From: Streptomyces djakartensis
Lineage (GTDB): Bacteria; Actinomycetota; Actinomycetes; Streptomycetales; Streptomycetaceae
DNA length: 64,000 nt
Direction: 5' to 3'
Assembly (NCBI RefSeq): GCF_014651075.1
Contig: NZ_BMWE01000001.1
Location: forward strand, 682,001 to 746,000
Shown here: in pieces, positions 35,099 through 45,663 of the stretch
Layout: each line of letters opens with the position of its first letter
Position numbering within the stretch: position 1 is the first letter of the stretch
Program-made: the position numbers and the translations under genes
Notes under the pieces: model-generated
Seen by the model: the letters and a program-made list of their open reading frames with translations, nothing else
Told to the model about the DNA's origin: nothing
Database searches by the model: none

Positions 35099-36844
35099 CT
35101 ACTGCCCGAGCAGAGCCCTGACCCGCTCCTGCCCCACCGCGAGCAGCAGCGTCGGCAGCCGCGGCCCCGTGTCCCGCCCGACCAGCAGGTGGTACAGCAG
35201 CGCGAAGAACGACCGCTGAGCCGTCTTGATCTCCGGCGGCAGCTCCTTCGGCGTGGCGTCGGCGGAGAACCCGGCCTGCACCTTCGGCACGCCGTAGACC
35301 AGGTGCGTCAAGCCGTCCAGCGACCAGTGCCCGGCGAGCCCGTCGAGCAGCAGCCGCAGCGACTCCCGGCCCTGCTCGTCGAGCGACTTCAGCAGCTCGG
35401 TGTCGGGCTCGTCCCGCACGATCGTCCGCTGGTCGGCGGGTACGTGCGTGTTGATCCAGGCCTCGGCCTTGTCGTACCGCGGCCGGGCCTCCGCCAGCGA
35501 GGTCAGCGGCTGCTCCGGGTCGAGTTCGCTGAGGATGCGCAGCGCCTGGTCCTCGTGCCCGGCGGTGATGTCCGCGACGGACGCCAGCGTCCGGTAGGGC
35601 AGCGGCCGGGCCGTCCGGGGCAGCTCGCCTCCGGCCGTACGCACGGCACGGGAGTGCGCGGCGGCGTCGGCCGGCAGCGCGCTGCCGTCGGCGACCTTGG
35701 CGTCGAGCCGGTCCCACTCGTCGTACAGCCGCTGGATCTCCTGGTCGAAGGCGACCTTGAAGGACTGGTTGGGCCTGCGCCGGGCGTACAGCCAGCGCAG
35801 CAGCTGCGGCTCCATGATCTTCAGGGCGTCCGCGGGCGTGGGCACCCCGCCACGGGAGGAGGACATCTTGGCCATGCCGGAGATGCCGACGAACGCGTAC
35901 ATCGGGCCGATCGGCTGCTTCCCGCCGAAGATCCCGACGATCTGCCCGCCGACCTGGAACGACGAGCCGGGGGACGAGTGGTCGACACCACTCGGCTCGA
36001 ACACCACGCCCTCGTACGCCCACCGCATCGGCCAGTCGACCTTCCAGACCAGCTTGCCGCGGTTGAACTCGTTCAGCCGGACCGTCTCCGAGAAGCCGCA
36101 CGCGGTGCAGGCGTACGTCAGCTCGGTGGAGTCGTCGTCGTAGGACGTGACGGTGGTGAGGTCCTTCTCGCAGTTGCCGCAGTACGGCTTGTACGGGAAG
36201 TACCCGGCGGAGCCGGAGCTGCCGTCGTCCTCGCCGGCCGCGCCGGAGCCCTCGGCGGCTTCCAGTTCGGCCTCGTCGACCGGCTTCTGGCCCTGCTGCT
36301 TCTTGGCCGGGGCCTTCTTCGTGCGGTACTGGTCGAGGATCGCGTCGATGTCGCCGCGGTGCTTCATGGCGTGCAGGATCTGCTCGCGGTACACGCCGGA
36401 GGTGTACTGCGCGGTCTGGCTGATCCCGTCGAACTCCACGCCCAGCTCGGCCAGCGACTCGATCATCGCGGCCTTGAAGTGCTCGGCCCAGTTCGGGTGC
36501 GAGGAGCCCTTGGGTGCCGGGACCGACGTCAGGGGCTTGCCGATGTGCTCGGCCCAGGATTCGTCGACGCCCGCGATGCCGGCGGGCACCTTGCGGTAGC
36601 GGTCGTAGTCGTCCCAGGAGATCAGGTGCCGCACCTGGTGTCCCCGGCGGCGGATCTCGTCGGCGACGAGGTGCGGGGTCATGACCTCGCGGAGGTTCCC
36701 GAGGTGGATGGGCCCGGACGGTGAGAGTCCGGACGCGACGACGACGGGTTTGCCCGGGGCCCGACGCTCCGACTCCTCGATGACCTCATCCGCGAAACGG
36801 GAGACCCAGTCGGTGGTCTCGGTGCTCTGACCCACGATCGGCAC
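35099..36844 (-). CDS. lysS: lysyl-tRNA synthetase, class I
   Basis: A 581-aa class I LysRS that charges tRNA-Lys in the cytoplasm. The HIGH-type motif is in PSGPIHLGNL (~residues 42-51), and the KMSKS-type motif is KMSSS (~residue 325). Four Cys (CGNC, CTAC) form a zinc-binding insert near 240-270, as in archaeal-type class I enzymes. An Ala/Glu/Lys/Gln-rich insert precedes the zinc region. The GTG start at 36844 follows GGAG ten bases upstream; a GTG three codons later is also possible. Divergent from argS. Confidence 0.93.
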   Translation of the reverse strand: MPIVGQSTETTDWVSRFADEVIEESERRAPGKPVVVASGLSPSGPIHLGNLREVMTPHLVADEIRRRGHQVRHLISWDDYDRYRKVPAGIAGVDESWAEHIGKPLTSVPAPKGSSHPNWAEHFKAAMIESLAELGVEFDGISQTAQYTSGVYREQILHAMKHRGDIDAILDQYRTKKAPAKKQQGQKPVDEAELEAAEGSGAAGEDDGSSGSAGYFPYKPYCGNCEKDLTTVTSYDDDSTELTYACTACGFSETVRLNEFNRGKLVWKVDWPMRWAYEGVVFEPSGVDHSSPGSSFQVGGQIVGIFGGKQPIGPMYAFVGISGMAKMSSSRGGVPTPADALKIMEPQLLRWLYARRRPNQSFKVAFDQEIQRLYDEWDRLDAKVADGSALPADAAAHSRAVRTAGGELPRTARPLPYRTLASVADITAGHEDQALRILSELDPEQPLTSLAEARPRYDKAEAWINTHVPADQRTIVRDEPDTELLKSLDEQGRESLRLLLDGLAGHWSLDGLTHLVYGVPKVQAGFSADATPKELPPEIKTAQRSFFALLYHLLVGRDTGPRLPTLLLAVGQERVRALLGQ

Positions 36845-36993
36845 GTCCTTCTTTCTCCGTCGGGAAGCCGGCACGGTCGCACGGCTGACCGCAACATTGT
36901 CCCAGACCAGGTCGCGCCCGGAAAAACGGCTTTACCCGCATGGAATACTGGCCGTGTCTATCGATTCCCTCGAGGAGAACGGCACCCTTACCT

Positions 36994-38751
36994 ATGGCCT
37001 CGGTCACGTCCCTCAGCGACTCCGTCCACCAGCGCCTCGCGGCGGCCCTGTCGGCGGCTGTGCCGCAGGCCGGCTCCGCGGACCCGCTGCTGCGACGAAG
37101 CGACCGGGCGGACTTCCAGGCCAACGGGATCCTGGCGCTCGCGAAGAAGGAGAAGGCGAACCCGCGGGAGCTGGCGACGCAGGTCGTCTCCCGGGTCGAG
37201 TCGGGCGAGCTGATCAAGGACGTCGAGGTCTCCGGCCCCGGCTTCCTCAACATCACGGTCACCGACCGCGCGATCACCGAGAACCTCGCCGTGCGGCACG
37301 CGGACGGCGAGCGTCTCGGCGTGCCGCTGAAGGAGAACGCGGGCATCACGGTCGTCGACTACGCCCAGCCGAACGTGGCGAAGGAGATGCACGTCGGTCA
37401 CCTGCGGTCGGCGGTCATCGGCGACGCCCTGCGCGGCATGCTCGACTTCACCGGCGAGAAGACGATCGGCCGGCATCACATCGGCGACTGGGGCACCCAG
37501 TTCGGCATGCTCATCCAGTACCTGTTCGAGCACCCCGGCGAGCTGGCCCCCGCGGCCGACGTCGACGGCCAGCAGGCGATGAGCAACCTGAACCGGGTGT
37601 ACAAGGCGTCGCGTGCGCTCTTCGACGCGGACGAGGAGTTCAAGGAGCGGGCCCGGGGGCGGGTCGTCGCCCTGCAGTCCGGTGACAAGGAGACGCTCGA
37701 GCTGTGGCAGCAGTTCGTGGACGAGTCAAAGGTCTACTTCTACTCCGTCTTCGAGAAGCTCGACATGGAGATCCGCGACGAGGAGATCGTCGGCGAGTCC
37801 GCCTACAACGAGGGCATGCCCGAGACCGCCCGCCTCCTGGAGGAGATGGGTGTCGCGGTGCGCTCCGAGGGCGCGCTCGTGGTGTTCTTCGACGAGATCC
37901 GCGGCAAGGACGACCAGCCGGTCCCGCTGATCGTGCAGAAGGCGGACGGCGGCTTCGGCTACGCGGCCTCCGACCTGACGGCGATCCGCAACCGCGTCTT
38001 CGACCTGCGGGCGACGACACTGCTGTACGTCGTGGACGTACGCCAGTCGCTCCACTTCAAGATGGTCTTCGAAACGGCCCGCCGGGCCGGCTGGCTGAGC
38101 GAGCACGTCACCGCGCACAACATGGGCTACGGCACGGTTCTCGGCGCGGACGGCAAGCCGTTCAAGACGCGTGAGGGCGAGACCGTACGGCTGGAGGATC
38201 TGCTGGACGAGGCGGTGCAGCGGGCCGCCGAGGTCGTACGGGAGAAGGCGCAGGACCTCACCGAGGACGAGATCCAGGAGCGGGCCGCGCAGGTCGGCAT
38301 CGGTGCCGTGAAGTACGCGGACCTGTCGACGTCGCCGAACCGGGACTACAAGTTCGACCTGGACCAGATGGTGTCGCTGAACGGCGACACGTCCGTCTAC
38401 CTCCAGTACGCGTACGCCCGGATCCAGTCGATCCTGCGCAAGGCCGGCGAGACCAAGCCGGTCGCGCACCCGGAGCTCGAACTCGCCCCGGCGGAGCGGG
38501 CGCTCGGTCTGCACCTGGACTCGTTCGGCGACACGGTCTTCGAAGCCGCCGCGGAGTACGCCCCGCACAAGCTGGCCGCGTACCTGTACCAGCTGGCGTC
38601 GCTCTACACGACGTTCTACGACAAGTGCCCGGTGCTGAAGGCCGAGGCGCCCGAGCAGATCGAGAACCGCCTGTTCCTCTGCGACATCACGGCCCGCACG
38701 CTCCACCGGGGCATGGGCCTGCTGGGGATTCGGACGCCTGAGCGGCTGTGA
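36994..38751 (+). CDS. argS: arginyl-tRNA synthetase
   Basis: A 585-aa class I ArgRS. It has the N-terminal Add-1 tRNA-recognition domain (~1-110), the HIGH-type motif HVGH in [17 protein letters not shown], and the DALR anticodon-binding end ([20 protein letters not shown]...). Normal length. ATG chosen from the conserved beginning [11 protein letters not shown]; the ribosome site is weak. Divergent from lysS and followed by a strong hairpin that separates it from the STAND operon. Confidence 0.96.
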   Translation: MASVTSLSDSVHQRLAAALSAAVPQAGSADPLLRRSDRADFQANGILALAKKEKANPRELATQVVSRVESGELIKDVEVSGPGFLNITVTDRAITENLAVRHADGERLGVPLKENAGITVVDYAQPNVAKEMHVGHLRSAVIGDALRGMLDFTGEKTIGRHHIGDWGTQFGMLIQYLFEHPGELAPAADVDGQQAMSNLNRVYKASRALFDADEEFKERARGRVVALQSGDKETLELWQQFVDESKVYFYSVFEKLDMEIRDEEIVGESAYNEGMPETARLLEEMGVAVRSEGALVVFFDEIRGKDDQPVPLIVQKADGGFGYAASDLTAIRNRVFDLRATTLLYVVDVRQSLHFKMVFETARRAGWLSEHVTAHNMGYGTVLGADGKPFKTREGETVRLEDLLDEAVQRAAEVVREKAQDLTEDEIQERAAQVGIGAVKYADLSTSPNRDYKFDLDQMVSLNGDTSVYLQYAYARIQSILRKAGETKPVAHPELELAPAERALGLHLDSFGDTVFEAAAEYAPHKLAAYLYQLASLYTTFYDKCPVLKAEAPEQIENRLFLCDITARTLHRGMGLLGIRTPERL

Positions 38752-38755
38752 CCCC

Positions 38756-38791
38756 GTGTGGGGGGCGATGGGCTCACGTCGCCCCCCACAC
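38756..38791 (+). terminator. argS terminator
   Basis: A perfect 13-bp stem (GTGTGGGGGGCGA and its complement) with a 10-base loop begins four bases after the argS stop. It insulates the STAND-TPR operon from argS transcription. Confidence 0.85.
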
Positions 38792-38890
38792 CGGTGACAA
38801 CTCCTTTTGATCCCCGTACAGTTGCATATTCCTCCAGCACCGCGGGCGGAGGACGCACGGCACGGTGCGGGTGATCGACACGGGGGAGTC

Positions 38891-41800
38891 ATGATCATCT
38901 CTGAGGAGTCGCGGGCCGCCGGGGCTGCCGTCCTGGAGCGTGACCTGGCTGTACCGGGGCAGGCCTTCGACCGCTTCCGCCCGGGCGGCAATCCTCACAC
39001 CGAAGAGCACACCACGGTGCTGTCGGAAGCGGCCAAGGCCGCCGCCCTGGCGGTCGACCCGCCCGCCCGGCTGGACAACCTGCCCGTGCTGCCGTCGGCG
39101 CCCTTCGTCGGGCGCATCGACGACCTGGGCCGATTACGCGCCTCCCTGCTGTCCGGCGGCGGAGTCGTCACGCAGACGGTCACGACCGCGGTGAGCGGTC
39201 TCGGAGGGATCGGCAAGACCGCCCTGGCGCTGCGCTACGCACACCAGAGCGACGAGTACCGGCTCGTGTGGTGGATCACCGCCGAGAGCGAGGAGCAGAT
39301 CGCCTCCGGGTTCGGCGAGCTGGCCCTGCGCCTACACCCGGAATGGGCCCGCGGGGCCCCCGCCAAGGAGCGCACCGAGTGGGCGCTGGCCTGGCTGGAG
39401 GCCCACTCCGGCTGGCTGCTGGTGTACGACAACGTGGAGCGGCCCGAGCATCTCACCCCGTTCCTGGGCCGGCTCCTCGACCGTGGCCACCAGTTGGTCA
39501 CGAGCCGGTGCCGCACCGGCTGGCCCGACGGAGCCCGCCTGGTCAGCCTGGACGTGCTGGAGCACGGGGCGGCCGTCGACCTTCTGTGCGCGACGGCCGG
39601 CCGATGGGGCGACCGCCCCGCCGCCGAACGGGAGCAGGCCGCGCGGCTCGCCGAGAACCTCGGGCATCTGCCCCTGGCGCTCACGCAGGCAGGCGCCCAC
39701 CTCCGGGAGACCGGCATCGGCTTCGCGGCCTACCAGGCGAAGCTGGCCCGCGTCCCGGACGCCGTACTCAACGACGGGGCAGGCCGTTCGGGCCGTACGA
39801 TCGCCCAGATCTGGCGCACCAGCCTGGAGTCCATCCGGTCCCGTCACCCCCTGGCCGTGCCGCTGCTGTACACGCTGGCCTGGTACGCCCCGGAGGCGAC
39901 GCCGCGCGAGGTGCTGCGGCATCTGGGCCGGCCCGAGCGCAAGGTGGAGGAGGCGCTCGACGCGCTCCGCGACTACCACCTGCTCACGTCCGGCCCCGAG
40001 GGCCTCACCCTGCACCGCCTCGTGCAGCAGACGCTGCGGCACGCCGAGCCGCCCGAGGCGCCCGAGGCACGGGACCTCGCCGAGCGGGCGCTGGCCGCGG
40101 AACTGTCCGGCGCTCCGGCCGAGCGCGTACGGAGGCTGCTCATCCACGTCCAGGCGCTGGCGGAGACGGGACCGGCCGCACAGCCGGGCGCCGAGGCGGT
40201 CGAGATGTACCGGCGGGCCGCCGACGAGCTGGTGGCGCGGGAGCAGCACGTCCTGGCGATTCCGCTGATGACACGGGCCGTCGAGGGAAGCGAGGCGCTG
40301 CTCGGCGTCGACGACGACACCACTCTCGATCACCGCGACCGCCTGGCGGAGTTGCACGCGAAGGCCGGCGACCCGGCGCGGGCGGTCCGGCTGTGCCAGA
40401 ACGTCTACCTCGACCGCCGCCAGCAGTGCGGCCCCGACGCCAAGGAGACGCTGGCCGCCCGGGAGCGACTGGCGTACGCGCACCGCAAGGCGGGCGATGT
40501 GATGCGGGCGGTCGAGGATCTGACGGCCGTGGTCGCCGATCGCCGCCGAATCCAGGGCGACGATCACCCGGACACCCTCGGCAGCCGCAACGACCTCGCC
40601 TACGCGCTCCAGACCGCGGGCCGGTACCACGCCGCTGTCGAGGAGTTCGCGGCGGTCGTCGCCGACCGGGAGCGAGTCCTGGGGGCGGGGCACCGGGACA
40701 CCCTCGCCAGCCGCACCAACCTCGCTTACGCCTACCGTGAGGCCGGTGACCACCGCACCGCGCTGGCCCTGTACGAGCAGGCGGTCGAGGACCGGCAGCG
40801 GGAGCACGGGCCCGATCATCCCGACACCCTCACCAGCCGCGGCTGGCTGGCCGCCGCCCACTCCGCCGCGGGCGATCCGCGCCGGGCGGTCGCCCTGTAC
40901 CGGGAGGTGGTCGCCGCCCGCGAGCGCGTGCAGGGACCGGATCACCCGGACACCCTGCGCAGCCGGAAGGAGCTGGCGTACGAGCTGTCCGATGCGTACG
41001 GGCCGGACGCGGCGCTGGCGGAGTTCGAGACACTGGCGGCGGACAGCGCCCGGATCCAGGGCCCGGACCATCCCGCGACCCTCGACTACCGCGACGACAT
41101 CGCGCAGACGCACCGGGACCGGGCCGACTACGTCCGGGCGGTCAAGGGCTACGAGGCAGTGATCGCCGACTACGCGCGGGTGCGGGGCCCGGACCACCCG
41201 GACACGTTGCGCGCACGGGGGGCGCTGGCCTTCACCCGGCAGCTCATGGGGGACCACCCCCGCTCGGTCCGGGAGCGCCGGGCACTCGTCGCCGACCGAA
41301 CCCGCGTGCACGGCGGTGATCACCCGGCCACCCTCACAGCGCGCGCCCATCTGGCCATCGCGCTTCGCGAGGCCTCCGACCTCCCGGCCGCCATCGAGGT
41401 GTTCGAGGAGCTGCTGCGGGACCGCACCCGGGTCCTCGGCCCGCAGCATCCCCATGTGTTCGCCACGCGCAACTCCCTGGCCCGGACCCGTCAGTCGATG
41501 GGTGATCATCCACGCGCGGTCGCGGAACTGGAGCACCTGCTCCGGGACATGGAGCCGCTCCTGGGCCCGGACCATCCACGCGTCCTCTCGATCCGCCACT
41601 CCCTCGCCCGGGTGTTCGTCAAGGAGGAGCGCTACGCGCAGGCGCTCGAGCTGTTCGGCGGGCTCGTGGAGGTCTACGAGCGGGTCTACGGTCCGGACCA
41701 TCCCTCGACACTCGGCATGCGGTCGTGGCTGGGAGCGGCCTACCGCTCTGCCGGTGAGTACGGCCGAGCGAGCGAGGTGTTCGACGCGCTCCTCGCCGAC

Positions 41801-44368
41801 CGGACCCGCGTCCAGGGCGCGGACCACCCGGACACGCTGGAGACCAACAGCTGGCGCGCCTGGGTCTTGCAGTCGGCGGGACAGTATCAGCGCGCCATCT
41901 CGGTCTACGAGGAACTGGTCGAGGCCCGGACCCGAGTTCTTGGCGCGGAGGCGCATGCGACGCTGAACTCCCGCAACGGCTTGGCGCTTGCCCGGCTGGA
42001 CGCCGACGACCATGAGGGCGCGATCGCGGGGTTCACCGCACTGCTCGCCGACCGCCGCCGGCTGCTGGGCGACGACGCCCCGGACACGCTGCTCATGCTG
42101 GAGAACCTGGCGGCTGCCTACTCGGCCGCCGAGCAGCACGACCGGGCCATCGCCCTGTACGAGGAAGCGGTCGAGGCGTGGACCCGCGCACGAGGGCCCG
42201 CCCATCAGCGCACGCTGAGCAGCCGACTGGGCCTGGGCCTGGTACAGAAGGCGGCGGGCCGGCACCAGCTGTCCCTGAGGACGTTGGAGTTCGTGCTCGA
42301 CGGGCGCAGGCGCCTGTTCGGGCCTGACCACCCGCAGGTGCTCAACGTTCGCTTGCACTTGGTCGGCGCGCAATGCGCGTCGGGCAACCCCAGCCGCGCC
42401 GCCGAACTCGCCCACCGACTGACAGCCGACTGCACTCGGGTGCGTGGCAGGGACCACGGCACCACCCTGAACGCGCGTTCGTGGCTGGCGTACGCCTGGA
42501 TGGAGTCCGGCGCATACCAGCGAGCGATCGTCGCGTTCGAAGCGCTGGTGGACGACCGAACCCGCTTGCGTGGGGTGGATCACGGCGAGACGCTGGCGGC
42601 CAGGTGCCGGCTTGCGACCGCCTTCGCCGAGCGGGGCGAATTCGAACAGGCGGTCATGCTCGGCGAGAGGCTGGTCGGCGATCTCGCGCGGCTCCATGGT
42701 GCCCATAGCCCGCAGGACTTCGACGTCCGCAGCGCACTTGCGCGCTGGCGGCTGTACACCGGTGACCGGGCGGGGGCCGTGCGGGACCTGGAGGCACTGC
42801 TGCGGGACCACGAGCGGTTGCTCGGCCCCGACCATCTCGACACCCTCGCCCTTCGACGGACCATCGCCCAGTCCTTGCTGGGGCAGGCCACCGCCACGAG
42901 GGCCGCGGCGGTGGCCGAGAGCCTGATGGCTGACCTGACCCGTGTTCTGGGGCCGGAACATCCCAGGACGCTCAACGCGCGCGCCACCCTCGCAGCCGCC
43001 CAGGGCGCGGCGGGTGAGATCACGCTCGAGCTGCGGTTGCGGGAATCGCTCGTGGACGACCATGTCCGGGCTTTCGGTCCCGAGCACGTTGCGGTGCTGA
43101 CCGCACGCTGGGCTCTGGCCTGTGCCCGGCGCCAGGCCGGCCAGCGCGTGCGGAGCGTGCGGGACATGATGACGCTGGTCGACGACAGCGACCGCATCAG
43201 GGGCCCGCAGCACCCCCGGACCCTGGGGTACCGCAATCGCCTGGGGCACGCCTGCTGGGAGGCGGGTGACCCGCATCGCGCGGCGGCGGTCTTCGAGGAG
43301 CTGCTGAAGCAGTGCGAGGAGGTCCTCCCCGAGGAACACGAGACGCGGTTCTGGGTGCGCGGCAACCTGGCGTGGCTGACCGCGGACACCGGCCCGGCGG
43401 ACGACGCGGTGCGGTGGGCACGGAGCCTGGTCGACGACGCCACCGAGCTCTTCGGCCCGGGCCACCGGCGCACCCTGGAAGTGCTGCCCGTGCTGGCGCA
43501 CACTCTGGCGCAGGCGGACGAGCCGGAGCAGGCGCTGGAGGTGCTGCGGGACCTGCTGCGCCGCGCCGCCCTGCTGCCGGCGGCGCCGGACTACCCGGGG
43601 ACGGTCGAGGACGTCGTCCGTGTCCACGAGCAGGCGGCAGCGCGGGACGGCGAGCCGGCGTCCGCCGGCCGACCGGCGCGGGCGGAGGAGGACGACGACG
43701 AGGCCCTCGGCCTGGGTGTGCTCGTCGAGATGTTCGCCGACCGCTTCGGCGGCTTCCTCCCCACTCTCGCGACGCAACTCGCCCACACCCTCTTCGAAGC
43801 GGGAGATCACGAAGCCGCGGTGGCCCTGCTGAAGGCGGTGCACGCCGGACGCGCGCGCATGTTCGGCCCGGACCATCCGGACACCCTGGAGAGCCTCACC
43901 GAGCTGGTGTTCGCCTGCCTGGAGGCCGACGACCCGGCCTCGGCGCCGTCGCACGAGGAGTTGCTCGCGCGCTGGGAGCGGACGTTCGGCCCGGACCACC
44001 CCGATATGGCGGAACTGCGATGGCGGCTGCGCACCGCGCGGCCCGCCTGGCGGGCCCGGCTGACCCTGCTCACAGACGTGGTGACCACCGACCGGCCCGT
44101 CACGATCGAAGTCCGCCTGGAGCGGGAGGGGAGCGCCACGGCGACCCGGCCGCCCCGGCTGATGGTGGCCGTCAGCTGTCCGACGGCGTCCACGGTAGAC
44201 CCGGCCACAGCCCCGTACGATCCCGACGGCGCCCCCACCCGCTTCATCCTGATCGCTCCCGAGCCGGGCGCCCACGACGTCCGCTTCATGCTGTACGACC
44301 ACGCCTCGGGGTTGGTGCTGCAGGAGCTGAAGACCGTTGTCCACGTGCAGGGTGCCAGGGAGGACTGA
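38891..44368 (+). CDS. NB-ARC/STAND ATPase with long TPR array
   Basis: A 1,825-aa protein. After a ~70-residue leader comes an NB-ARC-type NTPase: PFVGRIDDL, Walker A GLGGIGKTAL (~103-112), Walker B WLLVYDN (~176), LGHLPLALTQAG and a winged-helix segment to ~400. Roughly 28 TPR-like repeats of about 42-44 residues follow (~460-1640), each with a GPDHPDTLxxR-like signature. The last ~110 residues form a beta-rich domain (RPVTIEVRLEREG...). This is the architecture of NLR-like signal-sensing switches: the TPRs bind a ligand or partner, and the NTPase oligomerises. It starts a three-gene operon with a CHAT protease and a serine hydrolase. Immune function is inferred. Confidence 0.85.
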   Translation: MIISEESRAAGAAVLERDLAVPGQAFDRFRPGGNPHTEEHTTVLSEAAKAAALAVDPPARLDNLPVLPSAPFVGRIDDLGRLRASLLSGGGVVTQTVTTAVSGLGGIGKTALALRYAHQSDEYRLVWWITAESEEQIASGFGELALRLHPEWARGAPAKERTEWALAWLEAHSGWLLVYDNVERPEHLTPFLGRLLDRGHQLVTSRCRTGWPDGARLVSLDVLEHGAAVDLLCATAGRWGDRPAAEREQAARLAENLGHLPLALTQAGAHLRETGIGFAAYQAKLARVPDAVLNDGAGRSGRTIAQIWRTSLESIRSRHPLAVPLLYTLAWYAPEATPREVLRHLGRPERKVEEALDALRDYHLLTSGPEGLTLHRLVQQTLRHAEPPEAPEARDLAERALAAELSGAPAERVRRLLIHVQALAETGPAAQPGAEAVEMYRRAADELVAREQHVLAIPLMTRAVEGSEALLGVDDDTTLDHRDRLAELHAKAGDPARAVRLCQNVYLDRRQQCGPDAKETLAARERLAYAHRKAGDVMRAVEDLTAVVADRRRIQGDDHPDTLGSRNDLAYALQTAGRYHAAVEEFAAVVADRERVLGAGHRDTLASRTNLAYAYREAGDHRTALALYEQAVEDRQREHGPDHPDTLTSRGWLAAAHSAAGDPRRAVALYREVVAARERVQGPDHPDTLRSRKELAYELSDAYGPDAALAEFETLAADSARIQGPDHPATLDYRDDIAQTHRDRADYVRAVKGYEAVIADYARVRGPDHPDTLRARGALAFTRQLMGDHPRSVRERRALVADRTRVHGGDHPATLTARAHLAIALREASDLPAAIEVFEELLRDRTRVLGPQHPHVFATRNSLARTRQSMGDHPRAVAELEHLLRDMEPLLGPDHPRVLSIRHSLARVFVKEERYAQALELFGGLVEVYERVYGPDHPSTLGMRSWLGAAYRSAGEYGRASEVFDALLADRTRVQGADHPDTLETNSWRAWVLQSAGQYQRAISVYEELVEARTRVLGAEAHATLNSRNGLALARLDADDHEGAIAGFTALLADRRRLLGDDAPDTLLMLENLAAAYSAAEQHDRAIALYEEAVEAWTRARGPAHQRTLSSRLGLGLVQKAAGRHQLSLRTLEFVLDGRRRLFGPDHPQVLNVRLHLVGAQCASGNPSRAAELAHRLTADCTRVRGRDHGTTLNARSWLAYAWMESGAYQRAIVAFEALVDDRTRLRGVDHGETLAARCRLATAFAERGEFEQAVMLGERLVGDLARLHGAHSPQDFDVRSALARWRLYTGDRAGAVRDLEALLRDHERLLGPDHLDTLALRRTIAQSLLGQATATRAAAVAESLMADLTRVLGPEHPRTLNARATLAAAQGAAGEITLELRLRESLVDDHVRAFGPEHVAVLTARWALACARRQAGQRVRSVRDMMTLVDDSDRIRGPQHPRTLGYRNRLGHACWEAGDPHRAAAVFEELLKQCEEVLPEEHETRFWVRGNLAWLTADTGPADDAVRWARSLVDDATELFGPGHRRTLEVLPVLAHTLAQADEPEQALEVLRDLLRRAALLPAAPDYPGTVEDVVRVHEQAAARDGEPASAGRPARAEEDDDEALGLGVLVEMFADRFGGFLPTLATQLAHTLFEAGDHEAAVALLKAVHAGRARMFGPDHPDTLESLTELVFACLEADDPASAPSHEELLARWERTFGPDHPDMAELRWRLRTARPAWRARLTLLTDVVTTDRPVTIEVRLEREGSATATRPPRLMVAVSCPTASTVDPATAPYDPDGAPTRFILIAPEPGAHDVRFMLYDHASGLVLQELKTVVHVQGARED

Positions 44369-44373
44369 CCCGG

Positions 44374-45663
44374 ATGCCGCAAGATCTGGCCGTGGAGGTG
44401 CTCAAGGATCCCTCACACGGCTTCACGGGGGTACCGCCGCAGTTCGGGAGCCCGCCGCGTTCGCCGGAGGGCGAGCCCCCGGCGGAGCTGCGGGTGAAGC
44501 TGTACCGCACCAGCAAGGACGTACTGACGATCTTCGCCTGCGCCCCGGACGCGTCCCCGGCCCCGGCGGTTCCGCGCTGGCACGAGGCACCGCTGGAGGT
44601 GTCCCCCGACGACCTGCGGGAGCGGGCGGACCGCCTGCGGAACCGGTGGCACGACCTGGTGGTGTACTACCAGAGCGAGGGCGACGAGTTCGGGGCGCGG
44701 GTCGGCAGCCGCCCCTTCGCGGAGACCTCCGACCTGAGCGAATTCGCCGACCGGGTCGAGTCGGTGACGGCGAGGCTCGCCGAGGAGGGGTACGACCTGC
44801 TCGATGTGATGCTCCACGGCAGCGGCTACGACCTCGGCCGCTTCCGCGACTTCCTGTTGACCGCCCTCGCCGGCAAGGAACCGCTGCGGATCAGCTTCGA
44901 CTCCGAACTGCACCTGCCGTGGCCCATGCTGGCGGTGGACCCCGCGGCGTGTGCCACGCCCTGGGAAGCGTTCCTGGGGCACCGGCACCAGATCGAGCAG
45001 GCCAATACCGGCTATCCCTGGGACCATGCCCCGCTCGGCCACCGAGACCTGGCCACCACCAGCCTCAACAAGGACGACTCCCTCGACCGCGTGGGCCGCG
45101 CGCGTGAGGTGCACAAGCTCTTGGAGCAGCGCTCGCGGCTGATCGTGCGCTCCCGTGGCAGTGACCTCCTGCACGCGCTGGCGGGGCCGGTGCTCAACGA
45201 GGACGTCATGTACTTCTGGTGCCACGGACGCATGGTGCACACCGGCCCGTCGACCCCGGGCCTGTCCATCCGGCTCTCCGACGACGAGCACATCGACGGC
45301 CCGGTGGTGTCCAGGAAGCGACGCCGCTTCCGCCAGGACTGCCGTGCCAGGTTCAAGCCGTTCGTTCTGCTCAACGCCTGTGGTACCGCACGGGCCGCGG
45401 CACCCGGCAGGCTGAAGCATCTCGGGCAGGAACTGATCGACATGGGCGCCGACGGCGTCCTCGCCCCGCAGATCGACATGCCCCAGGACTTCGCGACCGA
45501 GTACGCGTACGCGTTCCTCGACCTCTACCTGACCGGTCGTTACACCGCGGGGGAGATAAGCCGGCTGCTGGTGCGGCGCTTCGCTTCGGAGTTCCGCAAC
45601 CCACTGGCCCTGGCCTACTCGCTGCACTGCGGCATCGACAGCCGACTGGACCTCGTTTCGTGA
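44374..45663 (+). CDS. CHAT-domain (caspase-like) protease
   Basis: A 429-aa protein beginning five bases after the STAND-TPR stop. The C-terminal ~270 residues form a CHAT domain: FDSELHLPWPMLAVDPA (~residue 180), then catalytic His284 in YFWCHGR and Cys336 in LLNACGTAR. Both catalytic residues are present, so protease activity is likely. The first ~150 residues are an N-terminal region of unknown fold. CHAT proteases are often switched on by TPR or NLR partners, as in TPR-CHAT systems. Its stop overlaps the hydrolase start (GTGA), so the hydrolase is a natural candidate substrate or co-effector. Confidence 0.88.
   Translation: MPQDLAVEVLKDPSHGFTGVPPQFGSPPRSPEGEPPAELRVKLYRTSKDVLTIFACAPDASPAPAVPRWHEAPLEVSPDDLRERADRLRNRWHDLVVYYQSEGDEFGARVGSRPFAETSDLSEFADRVESVTARLAEEGYDLLDVMLHGSGYDLGRFRDFLLTALAGKEPLRISFDSELHLPWPMLAVDPAACATPWEAFLGHRHQIEQANTGYPWDHAPLGHRDLATTSLNKDDSLDRVGRAREVHKLLEQRSRLIVRSRGSDLLHALAGPVLNEDVMYFWCHGRMVHTGPSTPGLSIRLSDDEHIDGPVVSRKRRRFRQDCRARFKPFVLLNACGTARAAAPGRLKHLGQELIDMGADGVLAPQIDMPQDFATEYAYAFLDLYLTGRYTAGEISRLLVRRFASEFRNPLALAYSLHCGIDSRLDLVS

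Noticed and set aside
40300..43900. Repeated DNA in the TPR region as a separate repeat array
   Set aside because: Repeats are at protein level with diverged codons; they belong to the TPR domain.
39332..44344. Very long open frame (about 1,670 codons) antisense to the STAND-TPR gene
   Set aside because: It is an effect of high GC third positions opposite a long repetitive gene; the protein is Arg/Gly/Val-rich with no domain, while the plus strand has clear NB-ARC and TPR motifs.
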